From: Thalassovita litoralis
Lineage (GTDB): Bacteria; Pseudomonadota; Alphaproteobacteria; Rhodobacterales; Rhodobacteraceae
Direction: 5' to 3'
Length of the DNA stretch: 35,375 nt
Assembly (NCBI RefSeq): GCF_900182725.1
Contig: NZ_FXTO01000036.1
Location: forward strand, 1 to 35,375
Shown here: positions 1 through 7,609 of the stretch, one piece after another
How the letters are laid out: the number at the start of each line of letters is the position of its first letter
Position numbering within the stretch: the first letter of the stretch is position 1
Translations under genes and position numbers: made by a program
The notes under the pieces: model-generated
The model's database searches: none
What the model was told of the DNA's origin: nothing
The model's input: the letters and a program-made list of their open reading frames with translations, nothing else

Positions 1-101
1 GGCGGCGGGTCGCCACCCGATATGACCGCTGCCCCGAAGTCTTCCTCTCGGCCATCGCTCTCGCCGCAACAGTCATGTTTTGGTTATGAGTCCTGAGCCT
101 A
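1..101 (+). mobile_element. 3' end of an insertion sequence (left contig edge)
   Basis: These 101 bases are an exact reverse complement of the last 101 bases of the window (35275-35375). They hold the end of a transposase frame followed by the element's tip (GAGTCCTGAGC), then CTAA; the right copy reads CTAG at the equivalent place. This fits an IS5-type element inserting at a CTA(A/G)-like target. The match stops at base 102, so the IS boundary is within a few bases of 98-101. The rest of the element lies outside the window. The family assignment comes from memory of similar C-termini and was not searched. Confidence 0.8.
3..89 (+). pseudogene. Transposase, C-terminal 28 residues only (cut by the contig edge)
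   Basis: An open frame enters from the left edge and ends at TGA 87-89. It reads RRVATRYDRCPEVF and then LSAIALAATVMFWL. From memory, this ending is typical of IS5-family (IS427-like) transposases, which are common in Rhodobacterales. Only the tail after the DDE catalytic core is present, so it cannot be judged whether the full copy is intact. It is partial because the window ends, not necessarily because the gene is broken. The identical tail occurs on the minus strand at 35287-35373. Confidence 0.7.
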
Positions 102-516
102 AAGTAAATACGAAACTCTCGCTCATGCAGTGGTTCGTTTTCCGTACAGACACGCTGTCCAGAGTGGAAAATATTAGAGTTATCCCAAATTATGTGAACT
201 CGATTTGTCATATGGCACCATGTTGTTATGAAAAAGTGTTGTTCAACCCATGTACTGCATTCCACGCCTCGGAATCCACCCAAAAGCACACGTTTTTGAA
301 CGCATGGGAAATCACAGTTTCTGACACATCGGTTTCATCAGTTGCCTATCTACTTGGGTGCTGTTGGCGCAATCGCAGGGAAAGCGCATTTTGCCTCACC
401 TCCGCCATTGGCGCACTTTGACCGTCCCACTGGGCTTGCCATCTTCGCCCCCAACCTCCTTGCGCGTTCCCGCCTCAACCCCTAGTAAAGACATAAGCAA
501 ATAAGGGAGTGCATCT
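102..516. other. Non-coding stretch between the IS end and fabB
   Basis: This 415-base region is visibly more AT-rich than the rest of the window, at least up to about 400. I see no convincing gene in it. A 113-codon frame (80-421) starts inside the IS tip and its product resembles nothing I know. In related genomes fabA normally sits directly before fabB, but no FabA C-terminal reading frame is visible. A weak ribosome-binding site (AAGGGAG, about 503-509) precedes fabB. No promoter could be assigned with confidence. The segment may be a remnant of another mobile element. Confidence 0.5.
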
Positions 517-1746
517 ATGCGCCGAGTAGTGGTCACCGGGTTGGGCGTGGTGTCGTCCATCGGGAATAATGCGTCCGAGGTTCTAGCCTCGCTCAAGGCC
601 GGGAAATCCGGCATCACCGCCAACGAGGCGATGAAGGAACACGGGTTCCGCAGTCAGATCGCGGGTGACGTGAAACTGGACGTGACCGAGCATGTGGACA
701 AGCGCACGTTGCGCTTCATGGGGCCGGGCGCGGCTTATGCCTATATCGCGATGCAGCAGGCGATTGCCGATGCCGGTTTGGAAGAAGCCGATGTCGTCAA
801 CCCGCGCACGGGGCTGGTTGCCGGATCGGGCGGGCCGTCCACCAGCGCGATGTTCGCGGCGCATCAAACGGCGCTGTCGTCGGGCGCAACCAAGCGGATC
901 GGGCCGTTTGCCGTGCCAAAGTGCATGTCCTCGACCATCTCGGCCAACCTGTCGACCGCGTTCAAGATCAAGGGCATTAACTATTCGATCACCTCGGCCT
1001 GTTCCACGTCACTGCATTGCATCGGCAACGCGGCGGAACAGATCATGCTGGGTAAGCAGGACGTGATGTTCGCTGGTGGCGGCGAGGAACTGGACTGGAC
1101 CCTGTCGTGCCTGTTCGACGCGATGGGCGCGATGTCCAGCAAATACAACGACACGCCGGAACGCGCCAGCCGCGCCTTTGACGCCAACCGCGACGGGTTC
1201 GTGATTGGCGGCGGCGGTGGGATCGTCGTGCTGGAGGAACTGGAACACGCCAAGGCGCGTGGCGCCAAGATCTACGCCGAAGTGACGGGCTATGCCGCCA
1301 CCTCGGACGGGCATGACATGGTGGCCCCGTCGGGCGAGGGCGGCGAACGCGCGATGCGTCTGGCGCTGCAATCGTTGGAGGCTGGCCGCAAGGTGGGGTA
1401 TATCAACGCGCACGGCACCTCGACCCCGGTCGGCGACGTGGGCGAGGTTCAGGCCGTGCGCCGCGTCTTTGGCGAAGGCAGCACCCCGCCGATTTCCTCG
1501 ACCAAATCCATGACGGGTCACAGTCAGGGTGCGACCGGCGCACAAGAGGCCGTGTATTGCCTGCTGATGCTGGAGCATGATTTCATCGCGCCCTCGATCA
1601 ACGTGGAAACGCTGGACCCCGAAATCAACCCGGCCGAGATTGCCACCGCGCTGGTGGAAAACGCCGGGCTGGACACGGTGATGACCAACAGCTTTGGCTT
1701 TGGCGGCACCAACGGGTCTATGCTGCTGTCGAAATACCGCGGATAA
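517..1746 (+). CDS. fabB: Beta-ketoacyl-ACP synthase I (KAS I)
   Basis: This cytosolic condensing enzyme of type II fatty acid synthesis extends acyl-ACP with malonyl-ACP. With FabA it supports the anaerobic unsaturated fatty acid route. The 409-residue protein has the usual FabB length. The Cys-His-His triad is visible: Cys162 in SACSTSLHC, His299 in [11 protein letters not shown] and His335 in TGHSQGATG. The glycine-rich NSFGFGGTN motif lies near the C-terminus. The start [10 protein letters not shown] matches the family N-terminus. fabI follows 186 bases downstream on the same strand. The partner gene fabA, usually immediately upstream in Rhodobacterales, is absent from the 400 bases between the IS end and this gene. 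FabF is the main alternative, but the sequence around the active site and the gene order favour FabB. Confidence 0.93.
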   Translation: MRRVVVTGLGVVSSIGNNASEVLASLKAGKSGITANEAMKEHGFRSQIAGDVKLDVTEHVDKRTLRFMGPGAAYAYIAMQQAIADAGLEEADVVNPRTGLVAGSGGPSTSAMFAAHQTALSSGATKRIGPFAVPKCMSSTISANLSTAFKIKGINYSITSACSTSLHCIGNAAEQIMLGKQDVMFAGGGEELDWTLSCLFDAMGAMSSKYNDTPERASRAFDANRDGFVIGGGGGIVVLEELEHAKARGAKIYAEVTGYAATSDGHDMVAPSGEGGERAMRLALQSLEAGRKVGYINAHGTSTPVGDVGEVQAVRRVFGEGSTPPISSTKSMTGHSQGATGAQEAVYCLLMLEHDFIAPSINVETLDPEINPAEIATALVENAGLDTVMTNSFGFGGTNGSMLLSKYRG

Positions 1747-1778
1747 GATTTCGTCTTCCGGGACAAGGAAACACAGAC

Positions 1779-1800
1779 AGGCCGCCTTTTGGGGCGGCTT
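1779..1800 (+). terminator. Possible weak terminator or attenuator between fabB and fabI
   Basis: The stem AGGCCGCC (1779-1786) pairs with GGCGGCTT (1793-1800), including one G-U pair, around the loop TTTTGG. It is followed by TTGTTGC, which is a poor U-tract. It could partly uncouple fabI from fabB, but the termination evidence is weak. Confidence 0.4.
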
Positions 1801-1932
1801 GTTGCATTGGGGGGCAGGCAACGGTTTTGATTGCTGTTCGGAAAAGCACTGCGATTTTCTGGACTTCCCCGCGCGGCTTGGCGATAACCAAGAACAAGAA
1901 CGGCGGATGCCGAGGAAGCAAGAGGAATCGAC

Positions 1933-2721
1933 ATGTCTGCACTGACCGGAAAACGCGGCCTGATCATGGGCGTGGCCAACGAGCGCTCCATCGCCTGGGG
2001 TATCGCCAAGGCAATGGCCGATGCGGGGGCTGAACTGGCCTTTACCTATCAGGGCGAGGCGTTCGGTAAGCGGCTGGAGCCGCTGGCGGCCTCGGTCGGG
2101 TCGGATTTCATGGTCGATGTGGATGTGACCGACGATGCCTCTTTGGATGCGGCGTTCAAGGGGCTGAAATCCCGCTGGGACACGCTGGATTTTCTGGTCC
2201 ATGCCATCGCCTATTCCGACAAGAACGAACTGACGGGGCGGTTTATCAACACCTCGCGCGAGAACTTCAAACAGTCGCTGGATATTTCCTGTTATTCGCT
2301 GATCGAAGTGTCGCGCCGCGCGTATCCGATGATGAAACAGAACGGCGGTACGATCCTGACGCTGACCTATGGCGGCTCAAACCGGGTGACGCCGAATTAT
2401 AACGTGATGGGCGTGGCCAAGGCGGCGCTGGAATCGGCCACGCGGTATCTGGCGAACGATCTTGGCCCGGATGGTATTCGGGTGAACGCAATCAGCCCCG
2501 GCCCAATGAAGACGCTGGCTGGCGCAGCGATTGGCGGGGCGCGCAAGACATTCAAGCACACCGACATGAACGCCCCGCTGCGTGCGAATGCCACGCTGGA
2601 GGCGGTGGGCGGCACAGCGGTTTATCTGGCGTCGGACGCGGGGGCTTGCACGACGGGGGAAATCATCCGTGTCGATGGTGGGTTCCATGTTCTGGGGATG
2701 CCGCAGCCTGAAAACCTGTAA
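1933..2721 (+). CDS. fabI: Enoyl-[acyl-carrier-protein] reductase (NADH)
   Basis: FabI reduces trans-2-enoyl-ACP in the last step of each elongation cycle and is the usual target of triclosan. The 262-residue protein is a short-chain dehydrogenase with the FabI-type cofactor motif near the N-terminus (GVANERSIAWGIAKA). The catalytic set falls at the same positions as in E. coli FabI: Tyr146 (LTYGG), Tyr156 and Lys163 (NYNVMGVAKA). The ending DGGFHVLGM is also typical. The start is ATG 1933, preceded by AAGCAAGAGGAA. fabB lies upstream, consistent with the fabA-fabB-fabI arrangement of related genomes. A two-hairpin repeat begins at the stop codon. Confidence 0.96.
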   Translation: MSALTGKRGLIMGVANERSIAWGIAKAMADAGAELAFTYQGEAFGKRLEPLAASVGSDFMVDVDVTDDASLDAAFKGLKSRWDTLDFLVHAIAYSDKNELTGRFINTSRENFKQSLDISCYSLIEVSRRAYPMMKQNGGTILTLTYGGSNRVTPNYNVMGVAKAALESATRYLANDLGPDGIRVNAISPGPMKTLAGAAIGGARKTFKHTDMNAPLRANATLEAVGGTAVYLASDAGACTTGEIIRVDGGFHVLGMPQPENL

Positions 2722-2830
2722 GGGGCGCTGCCCCTCTGCGCCTGCGGCGCATTCACCCCGGAGTATTGCAGATCAGAAAGAAGCGGTTTTGATTGCTAAT
2801 GCTCTGGGGGAGCGACGGCGCAGCAGGTGA
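2721..2830. repeat. Dispersed two-hairpin repeat, copy A
   Basis: The first hairpin is AGGGGC-GCT-GCCCCT (2721-2735) and the second TGCGCC-TGC-GGCGCA (2737-2751). They are followed by CACCCCGGAGTATT and CAGAAAGAAG (up to about 2783), and CTCTGGGGG near 2803-2811. A copy with the same order lies at 32914-33020, with related pieces at 7550-7596 and 14751-14834. The copy sits between the convergent genes fabI and 2849-3715, where the hairpins may also act as a terminator. Confidence 0.75.
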
Positions 2831-2848
2831 TCGTCATTGGGCAACGGT

Positions 2849-3715
2849 TTAAAACCATTGGCCGGGTTCCATCAGGCCCAGATCCAGTAATTGACCGGAA
2901 TGCCACGTAAAAGGCACCGAGTTGTGCCAGCGATAGCTGTCAATGTCATATGTTGACCCCGGATTGCGTTTCAGAGCTTTCGCGGTGCGGAACGAACAGA
3001 CCGCAGCGGTCAGGTTGTGGTGCCACGGACAGGAATACGTATTGTATTCCGCGTCGTTGAATGTGTGATCCTGCAAGAGTTGCAGGCCGGGTTTGGTGCG
3101 GAACAGGGCAATCCGGTCGATTTTGCGGCGTGCGGGGGGGATGTGTTCTTCGAACCGCCAGCGCAGGCCGCCGTAGAAATCCAGTTGTCGTTCTTTTGGA
3201 TGCCCGGTGCTGCTATCCTTGCGGGCCAGGGCGTAATAGCCGGTCTTGTCCAGAAAAGCATCTTCCAGACAGACAGCATTGGGATGTTGCCACAGATCCC
3301 CCGCGTAGAGGTCGACGACATAGGTCAGCATGGCGTCACGACGTTCCTCGCCGTGGAAAATCAGCATTTCGGTGATGCTGCGGTGTTCACAGAACGGATA
3401 GAACAGATATTCAGCGTTATAGCCATAATACAGCCAGATGCCGGGGGCGGCAGCAATGATGGCGTTGACGGCGTGGGGGACGGCTTCGGCATTCAGGACA
3501 TCGTAATCGATGCGCGTGACACGGGCGGTCACGTCAGCGGATAGTTTGAACACCGAAGGCATCAGGGCCACGACGGATTTGAAGCCGCAATCTAGATGGT
3601 GGCGCAGGGTCGAGTCGATTTCGACTTCATCCTCGCAGAAAATCAGCGCGACCGGCCCTTTGACCAGTGCGGTCTGTCCGCGTTTCAGAAAATCCTCAAG
3701 ACCCGAATATTGCAT
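2849..3715 (-). CDS. Glycosyltransferase family 2-like protein (function unproven)
   Basis: The 288-residue protein starts MQYSGLEDFLKRG at the ATG complementary to 3713-3715. The open frame continues further upstream, but that stretch would run through the miaB promoter region. The segment ALIFCEDEVEIDSTLRHHL, followed by a hydrophobic strand (SVVALMPS), resembles the start of GT2-like domains that read NE..I..WL.HHL..G. The central part (YNAEYLFYPFCEHRSI) and the C-terminus have several conserved-looking Trp, His and Tyr residues. No clear DxD motif was seen. There is no signal peptide or membrane segment, so it is probably cytosolic. It is divergent from miaB, and its end faces fabI across a repeat. 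The family call is a resemblance and no substrate is proposed. Confidence 0.5.
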   Translation of the reverse strand: MQYSGLEDFLKRGQTALVKGPVALIFCEDEVEIDSTLRHHLDCGFKSVVALMPSVFKLSADVTARVTRIDYDVLNAEAVPHAVNAIIAAAPGIWLYYGYNAEYLFYPFCEHRSITEMLIFHGEERRDAMLTYVVDLYAGDLWQHPNAVCLEDAFLDKTGYYALARKDSSTGHPKERQLDFYGGLRWRFEEHIPPARRKIDRIALFRTKPGLQLLQDHTFNDAEYNTYSCPWHHNLTAAVCSFRTAKALKRNPGSTYDIDSYRWHNSVPFTWHSGQLLDLGLMEPGQWF

Positions 3716-3830
3716 GGTTTTGTGCCTGCTTTGCTTTGCCGTTAGAATCCGCGAAAACCCCCCGCATTGCAAGGCGTGGTCATTCTGGTATAGGCAGCGG
3801 CTTGAAAATCCGTGAACGGGGACCCGGCTG

Positions 3831-5150
3831 ATGAGCGACGTCAAGAAACTGTATATCAAGACCTATGGCTGTCAGATGAATGTCTATGACAGCGAGCGCA
3901 TGGCCGAAGTGCTGGGCGGATCGGGCTATGTCGAAACTCAGACACCCGAAGACGCGGACATGATCCTGCTGAATACCTGCCATATCCGCGAGAAGGCGGC
4001 CGAGAAAGTGTATTCGGAGCTGGGCCGGTTCAAGCCCTTGAAGGCGGCCAAGCCTGATCTGAAAATCGGTGTGGCGGGCTGCGTGGCACAGGCCGAGGGC
4101 GAGGAAATCATGCTGCGTCAGCCGATGGTGGATTTGGTGGTGGGACCGCAATCCTATCACCGGCTGCCCGCGATGGAGGCGAAGGCGCGTGCCGGGGAAA
4201 AGGCGCTGGACACCGATTTCCCCGAGGAAGACAAGTTCGAGAAGCTGAAAAATCGCCCCAAGGCGCAGCGCGGGCCGACCGCGTTTCTGACGGTGCAGGA
4301 AGGGTGCGACAAGTTTTGTGCCTTTTGCGTGGTGCCCTATACCCGTGGGGCCGAGGTCAGCCGCCCGGTGGATCGCATTCTGGATGAAGCGCGTGATCTG
4401 GTGGAACGGGGCGTGCGGGAAATCACCCTGCTGGGGCAAAACGTGAATGCCTATCACGGGGCGGGGCCGGATGGGGATTGGTCGTTGGCCAAGCTGATCT
4501 GGGCGCTGGACAAGGTGGACGGGCTGGAACGTATTCGTTTTACCACCAGCCACCCCAATGACATGGGCGACGATCTGATTGCGGCGCATGGGGAATGCGC
4601 GAAACTGATGCCCTATCTGCATTTGCCGGTACAATCGGGCAGCAACAAGATCCTGAAACGGATGAACCGCAGCCACACCGCTGAAAGCTATCTGAAGCTG
4701 ATCGAACGTATCCGCGCGGCGCGACCCGATATTCTGATGTCGGGGGATTTCATCGTGGGTTTCCCCGAAGAAACCGAAGAGGATTTTCAGGACACGATGG
4801 AGCTGATCCGGCAGGTGAATTACGGGCAGGCATTCAGTTTCAAATACTCGACCCGCCCCGGCACCCCTGCGGCAGAACGCCCGCAGGTGGACGAGGACGA
4901 GGCAAGCGACCGCCTGACGCGCCTGCAAGCGCTGATCACGCAACAGCAGCGCGCGATTCAGGATGGTATGGTTGGCCGCGAAGTGCAGGTTTTGTTTGAA
5001 AAACCGGGGCGTCTGGATGGGCAGATGGTTGGCAAGTCCGAGTATCTGCACGCCGTTCATGTGGCCGACGCACCTGTGGCGCGGGGCGATCTGGCTCGGG
5101 TCAGAATCGTGGAAAGCGGTCCGAATTCGTTGGCGGGTGTTCTGATTTAA
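3831..5150 (+). CDS. miaB: tRNA-2-methylthio-N6-dimethylallyladenosine synthase
   Basis: MiaB is a radical-SAM methylthiotransferase that adds a methylthio group to i6A37 of tRNAs reading U-starting codons. The 439-residue protein has three domains in order. The N-terminal methylthiotransferase domain carries cluster ligands Cys14 (YGCQMN), Cys50 (NTCHIRE) and Cys84 (GCVAQ). The radical-SAM domain has Cys159, Cys163 and Cys166 (CDKFCAFC). A C-terminal TRAM domain covers roughly residues 375-439. Length and motifs favour MiaB over RimO or MtaB. The ATG at 3831 follows GGGGACCCGGCTG. It begins a cluster that in related genomes continues into phoH-ybeY-corC-lnt; here two envelope genes intervene. 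Confidence 0.96.
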   Translation: MSDVKKLYIKTYGCQMNVYDSERMAEVLGGSGYVETQTPEDADMILLNTCHIREKAAEKVYSELGRFKPLKAAKPDLKIGVAGCVAQAEGEEIMLRQPMVDLVVGPQSYHRLPAMEAKARAGEKALDTDFPEEDKFEKLKNRPKAQRGPTAFLTVQEGCDKFCAFCVVPYTRGAEVSRPVDRILDEARDLVERGVREITLLGQNVNAYHGAGPDGDWSLAKLIWALDKVDGLERIRFTTSHPNDMGDDLIAAHGECAKLMPYLHLPVQSGSNKILKRMNRSHTAESYLKLIERIRAARPDILMSGDFIVGFPEETEEDFQDTMELIRQVNYGQAFSFKYSTRPGTPAAERPQVDEDEASDRLTRLQALITQQQRAIQDGMVGREVQVLFEKPGRLDGQMVGKSEYLHAVHVADAPVARGDLARVRIVESGPNSLAGVLI

Positions 5151-5174
5151 CGCAGTGATACGGGGCGCGGTACG

Positions 5175-5195
5175 GCGCGGAAAAATCGCGCTTTT
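5175..5195 (+). terminator. Probable miaB terminator
   Basis: The stem GCGCG (5175-5179) pairs with CGCGC (5187-5191) around GAAAAAT and is followed by TTTT. It lies 25 bases past the miaB stop. The stem is short but the layout is typical. Confidence 0.5.
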
Positions 5196-5407
5196 GCATG
5201 GATTTGTTTCGGGTGGTGCATAATCTGCCCGGTATGCAGCGTATTGTTGGTTGGAATGCTCGTAATGCGTTGTTGAATCTCCTTCACATAGCTAACTTCT
5301 CTGTTAGACTGTATTTATTCTTTAGTTGTCTGGATGTTCCGGTCGCGCGCTGCCAGTGTCCGATGGATATATCCCGACAGGGGGTCATTAGGTAAAGGAC
5401 AGGGGCT

Positions 5408-5986
5408 GTGGCGAAAATGGTTTCAAGAACGCTTCGGGCGGCTTTCGCATGTGCGGTTATCTCGGGGCTTGGGCTTGCCGGGGCGGCGTCGGCACAGAAT
5501 TACGAAAGCAACGCGCGAGTTGTCGAAGGGGAACGGTACGTTCCCACGATTTGGATTGACCCGGATGGGTGCGAACATTGGGTTATGGACGACGGGGCCG
5601 AAGGGTATATGAGCCCCCACACCAACCGTCAGGGTATCCCGGTTTGCCATCCCGTCAATGTTTGTGGGGTGATGAATTCGGATCAGTTGTTCGCCACGGA
5701 CAGCTATCGCATCAGCGCAGGCGGCAAGGCGACGTTGCGCAGCTTCTTTCAGCAATCGCAGGCACGGGCCTATATCATTGCGGGGCATACGGACAGCCGG
5801 GCGTCGGATGAATATAACATGCGCCTGAGCTATAACCGCGCCAATTCGGTTGCCCGCGTTGCGGCTGGGGTTGGGGCCAACGTGATTGACGTGCGGGGCT
5901 ATGGCGAACGGATGCCGAAGGTGCCGAACACCTCTGCCGCGAACATGCAGCAGAATCGCCGCGTTGAAATTATCTGCGTGAAGTGA
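5408..5986 (+). CDS. OmpA-family outer-membrane/peptidoglycan-associated protein
   Basis: The 192-residue protein begins with a Sec signal peptide ending GAASA|QN near residue 29. Residues 48-80 carry a short motif, IWIDPDGCEHWVMDDG...GIPVC, which recurs in the next gene. Residues about 93-190 form an OmpA C-terminal domain, with GHTDSR at 126-131, N.RLSYNRA at 137-145 and NRRVEI at 183-188. This domain normally binds peptidoglycan, so the protein is probably periplasmic or outer-membrane attached. There is no beta-barrel. The first possible start is GTG 5408 (spaced 7 bases from AAAGGA), with an in-frame ATG at 5417. It lies 22 bases before a small lipoprotein gene and is probably co-transcribed with it. 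Confidence 0.85.
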   Translation: MAKMVSRTLRAAFACAVISGLGLAGAASAQNYESNARVVEGERYVPTIWIDPDGCEHWVMDDGAEGYMSPHTNRQGIPVCHPVNVCGVMNSDQLFATDSYRISAGGKATLRSFFQQSQARAYIIAGHTDSRASDEYNMRLSYNRANSVARVAAGVGANVIDVRGYGERMPKVPNTSAANMQQNRRVEIICVK

Positions 5987-6008
5987 CCGAGTGAGGGAGA
6001 AGACTACG

Positions 6009-6323
6009 ATGAAACTGGTAAAAATCGCCTCTGCCCTCGTGATGGTTGGTGCGCTGGCTGGTTGTGAATATGGCGGGCATGGCAGTGTCGGGCCGGATAA
6101 AACCCGCGACCGTGGCACGGATGCCAAGCACCTGAGCCAACTGAAAGCCGGGATTTGGGTGGACCCGAACGGGTGTGACCACTGGATCATTGACGATGGC
6201 GTCGAAGGATACCTGTCACAACGGTTGGATAAATACGGTAAACCCGTCTGTTCCGGGGCCGCCCCCGCAGGTGTGGCGACCGGGCCGTTTAAGAAAGGCT
6301 CGCCGATTGCCGATCCATTGTGA
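6009..6323 (+). CDS. Small lipoprotein sharing the two-cysteine motif with its neighbour
   Basis: This 104-residue protein has a lipoprotein signal peptide with lipobox LAGC; Cys19 is the predicted lipidation site. Residues 49-81 repeat the motif of the preceding OmpA-family protein: IWVDPNGCDHWIIDDG...GKPVC. The rest is low-complexity and unrecognised. The ATG at 6009 follows GGGAGAAG at 5995-6002. It forms a two-gene unit with 5408-5986 and ends at a strong terminator. Residue Asp-plus-2 sorting signals are absent (Glu follows Cys19), so outer-membrane delivery is likely but not certain. The two motif cysteines could form a disulfide; that is inference. Confidence 0.75.
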   Translation: MKLVKIASALVMVGALAGCEYGGHGSVGPDKTRDRGTDAKHLSQLKAGIWVDPNGCDHWIIDDGVEGYLSQRLDKYGKPVCSGAAPAGVATGPFKKGSPIADPL

Positions 6324-6352
6324 TCCGCAGGCAGTATATCTGCCTTTCAAAC

Positions 6353-6383
6353 AGGCCGCAGGTTTCCCCCTGCGGCCTTTTTT
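6353..6383 (+). terminator. Intrinsic terminator after the lipoprotein gene
   Basis: A perfect 10-base stem, AGGCCGCAGG (6353-6362) with CCTGCGGCCT (6369-6378), and loop TTTCCC, runs into six T residues (6378-6383). It ends the OmpA/lipoprotein unit before phoH. Confidence 0.92.
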
Positions 6384-6474
6384 GTGTCGTTTCGGCGACA
6401 AATGGCCACCATCGCTTGCGTAAAATGCCGGTTGGTGCCACCATATCTGTACATCACACACGCAGGAGACCTGT

Positions 6475-7491
6475 TTGCCTACCAGCATTCTGACCCCGCC
6501 CGCCGATCCCAATGCGCTGTTTCAGGCGCTGCTGGAATTTCCTGATAATCGTTTGTTGATTGACCTTTGCGGTGAATATGATCGCAATTTGGCCCGGATC
6601 GAACAAAAGCTGGGGGTGCAGATCGTCAGGCGCGGGAATCAACTGGTGGTTCACGGCGAAGAAAGCGCCGTCAAAGAAGCGCAGGATGTACTGGAATCGC
6701 TTTATGTGCGGCTGGAAGCTGGGCGCGATGTGGAAAGCGGCGATATTGACCGTGAAATCTGCATGGGTGGGTCTGACGCCGAAACCGGCATTCAGGATGG
6801 CGACCAGCTGGAAATGTTTCGGGGCGGCAAGGTTGAAATCAAAACCCGCAAGAAGCTGGTCGAACCGCGCACTGACGCGCAGAAAACCTATGTCCAGAAT
6901 CTGTTTGCCAACGAACTGGCCTTTGGCATCGGTCCGGCGGGGACTGGCAAAACCTATCTGGCGGTGGCGGTCGGGGTGTCCATGTTCCTGAATGGCGACG
7001 TGGACCGGATCATTCTGTCGCGTCCGGCGGTCGAAGCGGGCGAACGGTTGGGGTTCTTGCCCGGTGATATGAAGGACAAGGTCGATCCCTACATGCAGCC
7101 GCTTTATGATGCGCTGAACGATTTCCTGCCCGGCAAACAGGTGGCAAAACTGATCGAGGAAAAGCGTATCGAAATCGCGCCGCTGGCCTTTATGCGTGGG
7201 CGGACGCTGGCCAATGCTTTCGTGGTGCTGGACGAGGCGCAAAACGCTACCTCGATGCAGATGAAAATGTTCCTGACCCGTTTGGGCGAAGGGTCGCGTA
7301 TGGTGATTACCGGCGACCGCAGTCAGGTGGATTTGCCGCGCGGCGTGTCCTCGGGGCTACATGATGCGGAACGGCTGTTGCAGAATATTCCGTCGATCAG
7401 CTTTAACTATTTCACCGCCAAGGATGTGGTGCGTCACCCATTGGTTGCGGCCATCATCGAAGCTTACGAGGCAGAAGAGGCCCGCACCTGA
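6475..7491 (+). CDS. phoH: PhoH-like ATPase (YbeZ)
   Basis: This 338-residue cytosolic P-loop ATPase of the PhoH/YbeZ family is linked to RNA metabolism and works with YbeY. An N-terminal region (about residues 15-80) resembles a small nucleic-acid-binding domain. Walker A is GPAGTGKT at 153-160. Walker B is VVLDEAQ, with Asp253 and Glu254. The conserved FMRGRTL and TGDRSQVDLP motifs are present. Translation appears to start at TTG 6475, placed 6 bases after AGGAG (6464-6468); no ATG fits as well. ybeY follows, as in most Proteobacteria. Confidence 0.93.
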   Translation: MPTSILTPPADPNALFQALLEFPDNRLLIDLCGEYDRNLARIEQKLGVQIVRRGNQLVVHGEESAVKEAQDVLESLYVRLEAGRDVESGDIDREICMGGSDAETGIQDGDQLEMFRGGKVEIKTRKKLVEPRTDAQKTYVQNLFANELAFGIGPAGTGKTYLAVAVGVSMFLNGDVDRIILSRPAVEAGERLGFLPGDMKDKVDPYMQPLYDALNDFLPGKQVAKLIEEKRIEIAPLAFMRGRTLANAFVVLDEAQNATSMQMKMFLTRLGEGSRMVITGDRSQVDLPRGVSSGLHDAERLLQNIPSISFNYFTAKDVVRHPLVAAIIEAYEAEEART

Positions 7492-7549
7492 TTCAAATCC
7501 CGTGGACGGGACGGGCAAAACGGCCTAACAGGCAGTCAACCGCCTGTCC

Positions 7550-7600
7550 TTTCATCTTACTGGAAATACTCCGGGGGTGTGGGGGCTGGCCCCCACGGAC
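7550..7600 (-). repeat. Dispersed repeat, copy B (inverted, before ybeY)
   Basis: Read on the minus strand, this is hairpin GTGGGGGCCAGCCCCCAC (7579-7596), then ACCCCCGGAGTATTTCCAG and AAGATGAA. The core matches CACCCCGGAGTATT of copies A and D with small differences. The hairpin ends 13 bases before the ybeY ATG and may affect its expression. Confidence 0.6.
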
Positions 7601-7609
7601 CTGTGCCCG

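Noticed and set aside
80-421. A 113-codon open frame starting in the IS tip
   Set aside because: The start lies inside the IS end, there is no ribosome-binding site, and the product shows no recognisable domain. The region looks non-coding.
1009-2202. Long minus-strand open frame opposite fabB and fabI
   Set aside because: It runs antisense through the conserved fabB and fabI genes and contains no domain. Such frames are common in GC-rich DNA.
3780-5060. 426-codon minus-strand frame opposite miaB
   Set aside because: It is His/Leu/Gln-rich antisense of a clear miaB gene, with no start signal and no family motif.
5292-5307. CTAAC-N6-GTTAG inverted repeat upstream of the OmpA-family gene
   Set aside because: The arms are only 5 bases in an AT-rich stretch, and no promoter could be aligned with it. 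It is likely chance.
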